Below are positions 8,997-17,288 of a DNA stretch of 64,000 nt, one piece after another. Each line of letters starts with the position of its first letter. Position 1 is the first letter of the stretch. The notes under the pieces were generated by a model. It saw only the letters and a program-made list of their open reading frames with translations, was not told the DNA's origin and searched no databases. Origin of the DNA: Kitasatospora sp. NBC_00458. Lineage in GTDB: Bacteria; Actinomycetota; Actinomycetes; Streptomycetales; Streptomycetaceae. Position numbers and translations under genes: made by a program. The stretch spans positions 7,287,001 to 7,351,000 of the forward strand of contig NZ_CP107904.1 of assembly GCF_036013975.1 (NCBI RefSeq). Reading direction: 5' to 3'.

Positions 8997-9040
8997 GATC
9001 GAGATTCTAGGAGGGCCCCGGCGGCCCGTCCTCCGGGTTT

Positions 9041-9844
9041 TCAGCGGGTGAGCAGGATCTCCCGGGTGCGTTCCCAGGTGGCCGGGTCGGCGGCGACGAG
9101 GAGGCCGTCCTCGCAGCCGGGGGCCTCGGGGCGGTAGGGGGTGGCGTCGAGGCGGGCGGAGACGCCGCCGGCCTCGGTGACCAGCAGGGATCCTGGCGCG
9201 TGGTCCCAGGGCAGGGTCCGCCAGTAGAGGATGAAGTCCAGGGCGCCCTCGGCGACGTCCGGGTACTCGATGCCGGCGGCGTGACGGCCGGCGGTGATCT
9301 CGCCGAAGGCGCTGGTGTTGGCCTCGACCAGGCGGCGGCGGTCGGGGTCGAGGAAGCGGCTCTTCACCGCACCGCGCCACTTGCCGGGATCGGCGGCGGC
9401 GGGGGAGCGGGTGAGGCGGTGGCCGTCGCGCCAGGCGCCGGAGCCGAGTTCGGCGGTGTAGGAGGTCGCGGTGGAGGGCTGCCAGATCCAGGAGGCGACG
9501 GTCTCGCCGGCGCGCACCAGGGAGACCATCACGGCGTACTCGGGGCGGCCGGCGATGAAGTTCGACGTGCCGTCCACCGGGTCGACGAGCCAGACGGCGG
9601 GTTCCGAGTGCAGGGCCAGGGCCAGGGCGGGGTCGGCGGCGACGGCCTCCTCGCCGACCACCGGGAGGGGCAGCAGTTCGCGCAGCCGCCGGGCGATGAT
9701 CACCTCCGCCTCACGGTCGGCCACGGTCACCACCTCGCCGGGGGCCTTCTCCATCACCTCGCCGGCGGCGAGCGCCCGGAACCGGGGTTCCACCACCTCG
9801 GCCGAGGCCTCGACGAGGATCTCCGCCACCTTGTCCATCAGCAC
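9041..9844 (-). CDS. inositol monophosphatase-family phosphatase
   Basis: A ~267-residue Mg-dependent sugar-phosphate phosphatase of the IMPase/CysQ/HisN superfamily. Metal-binding motifs are seen in order: EVVTVADREAE, GEEA, the core WLVDPVDGTSNFIAGRPEY and the C-terminal WDHAPGSLLVTEAGG. A GTG start is preferred because a GGGAG site lies seven bases upstream; the ATG two codons later is the alternative. The substrate could be inositol phosphate, histidinol phosphate or 3'-phosphoadenosine phosphate. Nothing in the context decides. It lies between the two halves of the siderophore locus. Confidence 0.88.
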   Translation of the reverse strand: MLMDKVAEILVEASAEVVEPRFRALAAGEVMEKAPGEVVTVADREAEVIIARRLRELLPLPVVGEEAVAADPALALALHSEPAVWLVDPVDGTSNFIAGRPEYAVMVSLVRAGETVASWIWQPSTATSYTAELGSGAWRDGHRLTRSPAAADPGKWRGAVKSRFLDPDRRRLVEANTSAFGEITAGRHAAGIEYPDVAEGALDFILYWRTLPWDHAPGSLLVTEAGGVSARLDATPYRPEAPGCEDGLLVAADPATWERTREILLTR

Positions 9845-9974
9845 GTGCCCGCTCCCTTCACCGGCTACCACTTTCGCACGTCAGTGCGGTGGGGGCCCGC
9901 GCCCGTCCACGGGGTGGGCGGGCCCGCGGCCTCCGGAGGCCGTCCCGGACGACGTCCCGGACGGCCTCCGGACG

Positions 9975-10014
9975 GCCCTCGGGTGACAGGCGTCGCCACC
10001 CGTCACCCGAAGGC
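9975..10014 (-). terminator. stem-loop downstream of the siderophore operon
   Basis: GCCCTCGGGTGAC and GTCACCCGAAGGC pair over 12 of 13 positions around a 14-base loop. It lies about 100 bases after the end of the minus-strand siderophore operon. There is no U-tract, as is usual for actinomycete hairpin terminators. The bases just beside it contain several repeats of GGTCGCC. Confidence 0.55.
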
Positions 10015-10112
10015 CGCCGGCGGGGACCCGCCGTCGGCGTCGCCGAGTCCGGCCCTCCGTCGACCGTTGTGCGTCGCGGGCCGGTCGCCGGTCGCCGGTC
10101 GGTCGCCGGTCG

Positions 10113-11330
10113 TCACCCCAGGTGGTGGAACCCCGGGCGCGGGTGCATCAGGAACTCGTGATGGGAGATGTTCCAGGCGTAGGCCCCGGCCATGTCGAAC
10201 ACCACCCGGTCCCCCGCCCGGAGGCCGGCCGCGGCCGGGGCGGCGTGGGCGAGGACGTCCTTCGGGGTGCAGAGCTGGCCGGCCAGGGTGGCGCGGCCCC
10301 CCGTCACGGCCGGGCGCGGCCACGGGTGCGGCCAGGACTCGACCGGCAGGACGGTGAACGGCTGGTCGTGACCCCGGGTGGCCGGGGTGCGCAGGTGGTG
10401 GGTGCCGCCGCGGACCAGCACGAAGTCCTCGCCGTGGCTCCGCTTCACGTCCAGCACCTCGGTGGCGTACCAGCCGCAGTACGCGGTGAGCGCCCGGCCG
10501 GGCTCGATCCGCAGGGTCAGGCCCGGGTGCCGGTCGAGCAGCTTGCCGAGCCCCTCGCCGAACGCCGTCCAGTCGAAGCGGGCGGCCGGGTCCGCGTAGT
10601 CGACGGCCATGCCCCCGCCCACGTTGACCTCGTCCAGCCCGAACGCGTGCCGCTCCGCCAGCCGGGCCGACCAGCCGACGATCTGGTCGGCGAGTGCCAG
10701 CTGCTCCGCCGCCGCCAGCCCGCTGGCCAGGTGGGCGTGCACGCCGCGCAGCCGCAGGCGCCGCCGGACCGGGCCCAGCGGGCCGAGCGGATCGGTGAGC
10801 AGCCGGACGCAGGCCTCGGCCCGGACCGGGTCCAGCCCGAACGGCGTGGGCCGGCCGCCCATCGCCAGCGCCACCGAGTCCAGCGCCCCGCCCCCGACCG
10901 GCAGGTTGACCCGCAGCAGCACGTCCACCGCCGCGTCCGGCCGGTCGGCGAGGGCGGCGGCCAGCCGGTGCAGCTCCTGCTCGCTCTCGACGTGCCAGCG
11001 GTGCACGCCCGCGTCGACGGCGGCCGCGATCTCGGCGGGCGTCTTGCCCGGGCCGCCGAAGGCCAGCGGGGCGTCCGGCACCGCGGCCCGGACGTGCGCC
11101 GACTCGCCGCCGCTGGAGACCTCGTAGCCGTCCACGGCGGACCGCAGCGCGGTCAGCACCGGCACGTCCGGGTTGGCCTTGGCGGCGTAGTACAGCTCGA
11201 CCCGCTCGGGCAGCGCGGCCCGGACGGCGGCCGCATGCGACCGCAGGGCCGCCAGGTCGTAGACGTAGCAGGGCAGTTGGTCCGGGGCCAGGTCGGCGAC
11301 GTGGCGGCGGACCGGCTCGGTGGCGGTCAT
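10113..11330 (-). CDS. fold-III PLP decarboxylase of siderophore pathway (SbnH/DapDC-like)
   Basis: A 405-residue alanine-racemase-fold decarboxylase, a relative of diaminopimelate/ornithine decarboxylases and of SbnH in staphyloferrin B synthesis. The PLP lysine is Lys51 in YYAAKANPD. Other family marks are EVNVGGGMAVDY, RIEPGRAL and the active-site Cys region QLCTPKDVLA. It is the last gene of the iron-linked operon and its ATG overlaps the upstream synthetase stop. In SbnH systems the decarboxylase acts on a citryl-amino acid intermediate; by analogy it may decarboxylate a ligated intermediate here. A free-amino-acid decarboxylase supplying an amine is the alternative. Confidence 0.85.
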   Translation of the reverse strand: MTATEPVRRHVADLAPDQLPCYVYDLAALRSHAAAVRAALPERVELYYAAKANPDVPVLTALRSAVDGYEVSSGGESAHVRAAVPDAPLAFGGPGKTPAEIAAAVDAGVHRWHVESEQELHRLAAALADRPDAAVDVLLRVNLPVGGGALDSVALAMGGRPTPFGLDPVRAEACVRLLTDPLGPLGPVRRRLRLRGVHAHLASGLAAAEQLALADQIVGWSARLAERHAFGLDEVNVGGGMAVDYADPAARFDWTAFGEGLGKLLDRHPGLTLRIEPGRALTAYCGWYATEVLDVKRSHGEDFVLVRGGTHHLRTPATRGHDQPFTVLPVESWPHPWPRPAVTGGRATLAGQLCTPKDVLAHAAPAAAGLRAGDRVVFDMAGAYAWNISHHEFLMHPRPGFHHLG

Positions 11331-13138
11331 CGGGTCCTTCCGGCGGGGACGGGCGGGGCCTGGACGGCGCGCGGGACGCGGGCGGCCTCCGCGAGGACGG
11401 AGCGGGCCAGCGGGGAGGGGAGCCGGACGTACCCGGCCTCGCGGTCGCGCTTGCGCTCCCAGCGGGTGAGCAGGTTGGCCTTGGCCGGCAGCGGCACGCC
11501 GGCCAGCAGCGCGCGCAGCCGGGGCGGGTCGCCGTGGGCGGCGGCGTACTCCTCCAGGACGCGGCGGACGGCCTCCCAGAGCGCGCCCTCGACGGCCGGG
11601 TGCAGGTCGGCGATCGCGGCGAGCAGCTCGGCGACGTGGTTGACCAGCAGGCAGTAGACCACCCGGTCCCAGCCGCGTTCGGCGTCGTAGGCCAGGGCAC
11701 GGGCGACCTCGGGCGGCAGGGAGTCGAGCAGGGCGGCGTGCCGGTCGGGGACGAGCTTGGTGCCCTCCAGGTCGCGGAAGAGCACCTGGGCGGGGCGGCC
11801 GGCCTGGTCCACGCCGATCAGCACGTTCTGCAGGTGCGGTTCGAGCACCACGCCGTGGTCGAAGTAGGCGGCGAGCACCGGCGGGACGAGCAGCCGGAGG
11901 TAGGCGGTCCACCAGTCGAGCGCCCGGCCCGCCCCGGTGGCGCCGTCCGCCCCGGTCACGCCGGGCCCGGCGCTCCCGCCGTGCCGGCCGGTGCCCTCGT
12001 GCCGGTCGTGCCCGCCGTTCTCGTCGTTCGTGTCGCCGAGCAGCCGGGAGACGTGGGCCGAGCTGGTCGGGTACTCGTCGGCGACGGCGGCGGCCAGCAG
12101 CGGGGTGACGCCGGGGCGCAGCACGCCGCCGAACCCCTCGCGGACGATCAGGCCGAACCCCTCGTACAGGGCCCGGTCGGGCTGGCCGTCGGCGCCGGGC
12201 AGGGCGAGGGTGCGGAACGCCGGTTCGCGGAGCATCGCCGCGTTCGGGAAGCGTGCGGAGAGGTCGGCCAGGACCGGGGCCAGCAGCCGGGTCAGGGCGA
12301 CCGCGCCGGCGAGCTCGTAGGCGGCGTTCTTGCGCAGGCAGTTGGTGATCCGGACGTTGAGGCTGAACTTGAGGAACGCGTCCGCCCCGTAGAGGGTCCG
12401 CACGGACGCGGTGGCGGCGAACGGCGTGCCGCCGGGGCCGAGGTCCAGCACGTCCCCGCGGGCCAGGGCGCCGCGCAGCAAGGGGTGGTCCTCGATGAGC
12501 TGGTACTGCCAGGGGTGGGCGGGCAGCAGCCGGTAGCCGGCGGGGACGGGGGCGAGTCCGTCGAGCAGGTGGGTGACGTCCGGGTCGGTGGAGGTGCCGG
12601 CGGTCAGCTCGCTCCGGACGGCGAGGTGGCGCAGCCGGAACGCGGCCCGGGTCTCCGGTGCGTACGCGCGCCAGTCGCCGCGTTCGGCGGAGCGGGACTT
12701 GGGCGCGGGGTGGAAGCGGTGGCCGAGGAGCAGCGCCTGCTCGGACTCCAGGTAGCGGTCCGGTCCCGGTTCGGGGCGGTCGGTCAGGGCCGTCCGGACG
12801 GCCTGGTGGCTGGAGGTCAGCTGGGGGAGGAACTCGTCGTTGACGGTCCCGGTCCGCAGTTCGAGCTCGCCCTGGACGTACCGGGCGAGCTCGTGCCAGT
12901 TCAACTCTGCCCAACCGTCGGTCCGCTCCTCCTCGACCGGGCCGCTGAACCGGTGTGCGCCGAGCAGTGAGGTGCGGCGCAGCGCGATCCGGAGCTGGGC
13001 GCCGCGCCGGGGCAGGCGGATCAGCAGGCGGCCGCCGGTGACGGCCGTCTGGTGTTCGGGTGCGGAGACCTCGCGCAGCAGGCAGTTGAGCAGGGTGTGG
13101 GTCACCGCGTGGTCGGCGGTGGGCAGTTCGTGGGTCAT
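11327..13138 (-). CDS. NIS synthetase (IucA/IucC family), first copy
   Basis: A 603-residue NRPS-independent siderophore synthetase. It should adenylate a carboxylate such as citrate with ATP and condense it with an amine. The family landmarks are present: LLPAHPWQYQL, the ATP/substrate segment KFSLNVRITNCLRKN, HGVVLEPHLQNVLI and FRDLEGTKL. A ~35-residue Gly/Asp/His-rich insertion interrupts the second half. ATGA overlaps join it to both neighbours. Which carboxyl and which amine it uses cannot be read from sequence. Confidence 0.92.
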   Translation of the reverse strand: MTHELPTADHAVTHTLLNCLLREVSAPEHQTAVTGGRLLIRLPRRGAQLRIALRRTSLLGAHRFSGPVEEERTDGWAELNWHELARYVQGELELRTGTVNDEFLPQLTSSHQAVRTALTDRPEPGPDRYLESEQALLLGHRFHPAPKSRSAERGDWRAYAPETRAAFRLRHLAVRSELTAGTSTDPDVTHLLDGLAPVPAGYRLLPAHPWQYQLIEDHPLLRGALARGDVLDLGPGGTPFAATASVRTLYGADAFLKFSLNVRITNCLRKNAAYELAGAVALTRLLAPVLADLSARFPNAAMLREPAFRTLALPGADGQPDRALYEGFGLIVREGFGGVLRPGVTPLLAAAVADEYPTSSAHVSRLLGDTNDENGGHDRHEGTGRHGGSAGPGVTGADGATGAGRALDWWTAYLRLLVPPVLAAYFDHGVVLEPHLQNVLIGVDQAGRPAQVLFRDLEGTKLVPDRHAALLDSLPPEVARALAYDAERGWDRVVYCLLVNHVAELLAAIADLHPAVEGALWEAVRRVLEEYAAAHGDPPRLRALLAGVPLPAKANLLTRWERKRDREAGYVRLPSPLARSVLAEAARVPRAVQAPPVPAGRTR

Positions 13139-13503
13139 GGGCGACTCCAACGGTGGCGGAGGGGGAGGTCGGGCGCGTCGTCCGCGGCGGTGGCCGGTGC
13201 GGTGGCGGTGGTGCTGACCGGTGCGATGGCTTTGCGGCCGCTGCCGGGGCCGCTGCTGCCGGGGCCGGGGCGGTCGGCGGTGCGGTCGTCGGGGCCGCGC
13301 CGGGGAGCGCCGGAGGGCCCGGTGAACGGCGCCGGGTGCGGCCACGGCGTCGGCGTGGGCGGTATGACCGCCACGAGCGGTGGCAGCGGTGGCAGCGGGG
13401 AGGGAGGGCCGGCGACGGTCGGCGGCAGGACGGCCATCAGCACATACTGCCGCTGCGGGTGGACCCGGGGCGAGGCCCCGGTGCCCGTGGCCGCGGCCGT
13501 CAT
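13135..13503 (-). CDS. small Pro-rich ORF coupled between the two NIS synthetases
   Basis: A 122-residue reading frame that exactly bridges the two synthetase genes. Its ATG overlaps the stop of the upstream synthetase (ATGA) and its own stop overlaps the ATG of the downstream one (ATGA), the same spacing as every other junction in this operon. The start is MTAAATGTG. The middle is Pro-rich (VAGPPSPLPPLPPL, VIPPTPTPWPHPAP) and the rest is Gly/Ala/Arg-rich. I recognise no domain or signal peptide. It may be a real small protein or only a translational bridge that keeps the ribosomes coupled. Composition alone would not support it; the junctions do. Confidence 0.55.
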   Translation of the reverse strand: MTAAATGTGASPRVHPQRQYVLMAVLPPTVAGPPSPLPPLPPLVAVIPPTPTPWPHPAPFTGPSGAPRRGPDDRTADRPGPGSSGPGSGRKAIAPVSTTATAPATAADDAPDLPLRHRWSRP

Positions 13504-15275
13504 CGGGCGGCGCCCGGTGCGGTGGCGCCCTGCGGGGACGGCAGCAGGTAGTTGGGGCCGGTCGTGTAGTGCTTGTTGATGTCGGCGGCGCCTGAGCGCT
13601 GCTTGCTGAGCAGGGTGCCGGCGGTGACCATCGCCTTGACGGGCAGCCGTTCGGTGTCCAGCAGGGCGGCGCGCAGGGGTGCGCCGGCGGGACCGATCCG
13701 GTCGACCGCCTCGGTCAGCCGTCGGCGCAACAGGGCCAGCAGGGTCGCCAGTTCGGCCCGGCCGTGGGCGGCGAGCCCGAAGGCCAGGGCGCCGGTGCAG
13801 AGGTGGCCGGTGATGGTGGCGAACAGGTCGGTGAGCGGCCGGTCGTCCGTCCCGAGGATCCGGGCGTCGTCGAACTCCGCCACGGCCGGGGCGGGGTCGC
13901 CGAGGGTGGCGGCGAGCCGGGCGGTGTGCAGGCGCGGGCCGTCGTCGTCCTTGTAGAGCAGGCGCAGGCCGCCGTGCTCGTCGAGGACGAGCGAGGTGTT
14001 CTGCTGGTGCGATTCGAGGGCGATGCCGTAGCCGAAGAGCGTGGTGTGCCAGTCGAGCAGGGGTTCCAGCAGCGCGTCGTAGAGGGCGACCGGGTCGCCG
14101 TCGAAGAACCGGTCGGCGAGACGGTCCACCACGAGCGGGCCGTGACCGCCGTGATCGCCGGAGCCGGCGTGGCCGGGTGAGGGGGCGAGCAGGGCCGCGA
14201 GCGGGACGGTGACGGACCGCTCCAGCCCCGTCGGGTAGCGGCGGAGCAGGACGGCGAGCAGCTCGTGCCCGGCGTGCGCCCAGGTCTGCTCGTCGGCGTG
14301 CAGGATCCGCCCGGCGAACCGCGGTTCGCGGGCCAGTACGGCCTCGATCAGCTGCTGGCCGGCCGCGCCGTCGCGGAGCGTGCCGGGCTTGATGGTGCGG
14401 CGGTTGAGCCGGCCGAGGGTGGCGGTGGCGAGCGGCAGCTTGAGGTGGTGGGAGGGGTCGTCGGCGACGGCGACCGTCCGCATCGACAGGGTGGGGACGA
14501 CGGTCAGGTAGGGCCGGCTGGCCAGGACCGCGCGGTCCGCCAGGCCGGTGGCGCGCAGGGCCTCGTCGAGGTGTGCGCCGACGGTGAGCGGGTGGACCGG
14601 GAGGGTCTCCCAGGCCCGGTCGCCGCCGGGCAGGGCGAGGCCGAGCCAGCTCGGGGTGGGCCACCAGCAGGGCAGCGGCCGGTCGCCGTGCCGGGTGAGC
14701 GTGCCGACCGGGAGCGCGAGCCAGCGGAGCTCGAAGGCCGGGTGGAACTCCGGTGCGTGGGAGCGGAGTTGCTCCTCTTTGAAGCCGGAGCGGCCGCGTG
14801 CGGTCGGGTAGACGGGGTGGTCGAGGTAGGCGGCGAGGGTGTCGAGGCCGAGGGCTGCGGCGGGCCCGGTCCAGTGGGCCGGGTCGGCGCCGTACAGGTC
14901 GGTGAGCGTGCTGTGGACCTCGCCCCGGACCCGCTCGTGCAGCTCCATGGCGGCGAGGGTCTGCCGGCACTCCTCGGCGAACGCCTCCCAGCCGGGCCGG
15001 TCCTCCTCCTCGGCGAGGGGCGCGAGCGATGCCAGGATGCCCTCGGCACCCGTGACCCGGCGGCCGTCCAGGTCGATCGAGGGGAGCCTGGCCGCGTACT
15101 CGCTCTGGAACCCGTCGGGGGCGACCGGCACGGCGACCGCGCGTTCGGCGCTCAGCAGCCACGGGCCGTCGGCGCGTTCCTCCGGCACTCCTCGGGTGCG
15201 CAGCCCGAGCACGTCCTCGCGCAGCAGGGCGGACAGGACGCGCAGCGCGAGCCGGTCGGAGGCGGAGGTGTTCAC
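13500..15275 (-). CDS. NIS synthetase (IucA/IucC family), second copy
   Basis: A 591-residue second NIS synthetase, clearly different from the other copy. Landmarks are the nucleotide-binding run HLKLPLATATLGRLNRRTIK, the catalytic-region YGIALESHQQNTSLVL and LLYKDDDGPRL. The GTG start is set by the GTGA overlap with the ATP-grasp gene. Paired IucA/IucC enzymes normally act one after the other on the two ends of a dicarboxylate such as citrate, or on successive amines. Two copies plus an ATP-grasp ligase imply at least three condensation steps. Confidence 0.92.
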   Translation of the reverse strand: MNTSASDRLALRVLSALLREDVLGLRTRGVPEERADGPWLLSAERAVAVPVAPDGFQSEYAARLPSIDLDGRRVTGAEGILASLAPLAEEEDRPGWEAFAEECRQTLAAMELHERVRGEVHSTLTDLYGADPAHWTGPAAALGLDTLAAYLDHPVYPTARGRSGFKEEQLRSHAPEFHPAFELRWLALPVGTLTRHGDRPLPCWWPTPSWLGLALPGGDRAWETLPVHPLTVGAHLDEALRATGLADRAVLASRPYLTVVPTLSMRTVAVADDPSHHLKLPLATATLGRLNRRTIKPGTLRDGAAGQQLIEAVLAREPRFAGRILHADEQTWAHAGHELLAVLLRRYPTGLERSVTVPLAALLAPSPGHAGSGDHGGHGPLVVDRLADRFFDGDPVALYDALLEPLLDWHTTLFGYGIALESHQQNTSLVLDEHGGLRLLYKDDDGPRLHTARLAATLGDPAPAVAEFDDARILGTDDRPLTDLFATITGHLCTGALAFGLAAHGRAELATLLALLRRRLTEAVDRIGPAGAPLRAALLDTERLPVKAMVTAGTLLSKQRSGAADINKHYTTGPNYLLPSPQGATAPGAAR

Positions 15276-16555
15276 GGGGTGATCTCCCAACGGTTTTCGG
15301 CGATGAACCGGGCGACGGCGGTGTCCACGGCGGCCTGGTCGGGGCCGACCGCCCAGACCACGCCCAGGTAGTCCCGGTTGGTGCGGTAGTGCTCGTGGCG
15401 TTCGCCGACCGCGCGCAGCGGCCGGTAGGCGAGCCGGACGCCGTCGCGCCGCTCGTCGTGCGGGGCGGGGGCGGCGCTGAGGGTGCCCGCCCGGTCGGCG
15501 CAGACCGGCTCGTTGCGGCCGCGCAGCGCACCGGCGGCGCACCGCTCGCCGAGGTCGGCGGGGAGTTCGCGGCCGAGGTGGACGGCGAGGACGAGTTCGA
15601 ACAGCGGGATGCCGAGGAGTTCGGCGAGCATGAGGTCGCACTGGTCGCCTATGGCGCGGTAGTTGACCTCGACGATCCGGGCGCGGCCGTCCGGCTGGAC
15701 GACGAACTCGGTGTGGCAGGCGCCGAGTCCGACGCCGGTCGCGTCGAGCTGGGCGAGCACCTGCGCGACCACGGCGGGCGGGTGTGCGGGGACGAACTCC
15801 AGCATCTCCTCGATGAAGTGCGGGGGCGCGGAGAGCCTGGTGCGGAACCCGCCGAGGACGTGCCGCCGCCGCCCGTCGCCGAGCGTCTCCAGGGTGTGCA
15901 GCGGCCCCTCCAGGAACTCCTCGACGACCAGCGCCTCGCCGCCCCGCCGGTGCTGGATCTCGGCGCAGCGCCGCACCAGTTCCGCGGCGTCGGGGACCAG
16001 CGAGACGTCCTCGCTGGCGACGCCCTCGCGCGGCTTGACCACGACGGGGAAGGTGAGGTCCGACTCGCGCAGCACGGAGGGGTCCCGGCCCGCCGGGAGT
16101 TCGACGGAGCGGACGGTGTCCAGTCCGGCGGCGGCCAGGTGGCGGCGGAGCTGGCCCTTGTTCTTGGCCCGCAGGGTGGCCTTCCAGTCCTTGCCCGGGA
16201 GCCCGAAGTACTCCGCGGCGAGGGCGGTCTGGGTCTGCAGGTGGTCGCTGTTGCTGAAGACGGCGAAGGCCGCGCCCGGTGCCCCGGCAGGGTCGGACGC
16301 GGTGCGGTCGCCGCCGGGCGGGGCCGCGGGCGCGTCGGTGGCCCGGTGCCGGGAGATCACTCCGACGACCTCGCGGAAGTCCCGGACGTCGCACTCCAGC
16401 ACCTCGGGGACGCGTGCCAGGCCGGCGTAGGCGCTCCGGTGGGGACCGGCGTGGTCGGTGAGCACGGTGACGTCGAGTCCGAGCCGGGCGGCGGCCGGGA
16501 GGAAGCCCTGGGTGACCGAGTCGGTGGGGTTGAGGGCGAGCAGGTAGAGCCGCAT
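15272..16555 (-). CDS. ATP-grasp ligase, first gene of the siderophore operon
   Basis: A 427-residue ATP-grasp enzyme. A Rossmann-like N-terminal domain (MRLYLLALNPTDSVTQGF) is followed by the ATP-binding part with FPVVVKPREGVASEDVSLV, ALVVEEFLEGP and the Mg-binding IVEVNYRAIGDQCDLML. Such ligases form amide or peptide bonds through an acyl-phosphate. In this operon it probably adds an amino acid or second amine to the siderophore scaffold. The ATG is chosen because everything upstream in frame is Pro/Ala/Arg low-complexity sequence. The nearest iron box is ~600 bases upstream, which is unusually far. Confidence 0.87.
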   Translation of the reverse strand: MRLYLLALNPTDSVTQGFLPAAARLGLDVTVLTDHAGPHRSAYAGLARVPEVLECDVRDFREVVGVISRHRATDAPAAPPGGDRTASDPAGAPGAAFAVFSNSDHLQTQTALAAEYFGLPGKDWKATLRAKNKGQLRRHLAAAGLDTVRSVELPAGRDPSVLRESDLTFPVVVKPREGVASEDVSLVPDAAELVRRCAEIQHRRGGEALVVEEFLEGPLHTLETLGDGRRRHVLGGFRTRLSAPPHFIEEMLEFVPAHPPAVVAQVLAQLDATGVGLGACHTEFVVQPDGRARIVEVNYRAIGDQCDLMLAELLGIPLFELVLAVHLGRELPADLGERCAAGALRGRNEPVCADRAGTLSAAPAPHDERRDGVRLAYRPLRAVGERHEHYRTNRDYLGVVWAVGPDQAAVDTAVARFIAENRWEITP

Positions 16556-17153
16556 GTCGGGGCGGGCTCCTCTCGGTGCGGGGGCTGGTGCGGTGGCTGG
16601 TGCGGTGGCCGGAGCGGGGGATGCGGTGGCCGGAGCGGGGGAGGGGAGGGCGGCGGCGGTCGGCAGGGGGCGGGCACCGCAGGGCCTACCCGCCCCGAGG
16701 GGGGCGATTCGCCGGCGGCCGGTTCCACCGGGCTCCGGCGCTCCCACCGCCCGCGACGGCCCGTGCGGGTCCGTGGCTGGTCCGGCGGCGCGGGCCCGGA
16801 GGCGTCGCTCCGGACGTCGGACGGGGCCGGGCGGGGCCGGGCGGCCCCGCGTGGCGCCCGCCGTGCCGGTGGCGTCGGCGCGCGCCGTGCCGGGCGCCGC
16901 GGCGGGGGTGTCCGGCGGCGGCGTCCCGTCCGGCGCCCCGACGACCCGGCGGCCGCGGGCCGGGCGCGGCCCCCGCCGGGCCGGGGCGCCCGGTGCCTCG
17001 CTCCGCCCGGTCACGGCGTCGGGCGGGCGGGTGCGCGGACCGCGGCGGCGGTGGCTGCGCCGACCGGCGGGAACGCGGGTCGGGCCGACGAGGGGCGGGG
17101 CTTCGCCGCGGCTGAGGGGGCCGGCGGATCGATGGTGAACACGGAGTCAAATA
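16556..17153. other. ~600-bp region without a supported gene upstream of the ATP-grasp gene
   Basis: All frames give Arg/Pro/Ala/Gly-rich translations without domain character. Next to the ATP-grasp start are imperfect tandem copies of GGTGGCCGGAGCGGGG-like units (about 16585-16645), which would encode a PAPAT repeat if the reading frame extended upstream. It is best read as a long untranslated leader between the iron box and the siderophore operon, or as an unrecognised N-terminal extension. Confidence 0.45.
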
Positions 17154-17173
17154 TTAGGTTAGGCAAGCCTAAC
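17154..17173. promoter_or_regulatory. iron box (DmdR/IdeR type), probably for the minus-strand siderophore operon
   Basis: TTAGGTTAGGCAAGCCTAAC is a near-perfect match to the 19-base actinomycete iron-box consensus, in an AT-rich island (AATATTAGG). It is the closest such site on the operon side of the divergent region. Its distance from the first recognised gene suggests a long leader. Confidence 0.92.
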
Positions 17174-17250
17174 AACGTCAAATCCCGGCCGGATTGGGCC
17201 GTACGGGGACGGTCGGGGCGGGGTGGCGCGGAACGGCCTCCGCATGCCTA

Positions 17251-17270
17251 TAAGGTGAGGCTCACCTAAC
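17251..17270. promoter_or_regulatory. iron box (DmdR/IdeR type) upstream of the FhuF-like gene
   Basis: TAAGGTGAGGCTCACCTAAC contains the perfect palindrome AGGTGAG-G-CTCACCT and fits the iron-repressor consensus. It sits 18 bases before the FhuF-like start codon, where bound repressor would block initiation. With the box ~90 bases away it makes the divergent region doubly iron-controlled. Confidence 0.9.
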
Positions 17271-17288
17271 ACGATCTCGGGAGTGCCG

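Noticed and set aside
16686..17150. 154-codon minus-strand frame in the gap before the ATP-grasp gene
   Set aside because: Pro/Arg/Gly-rich with no domain or ribosome site; kept as non-coding leader.
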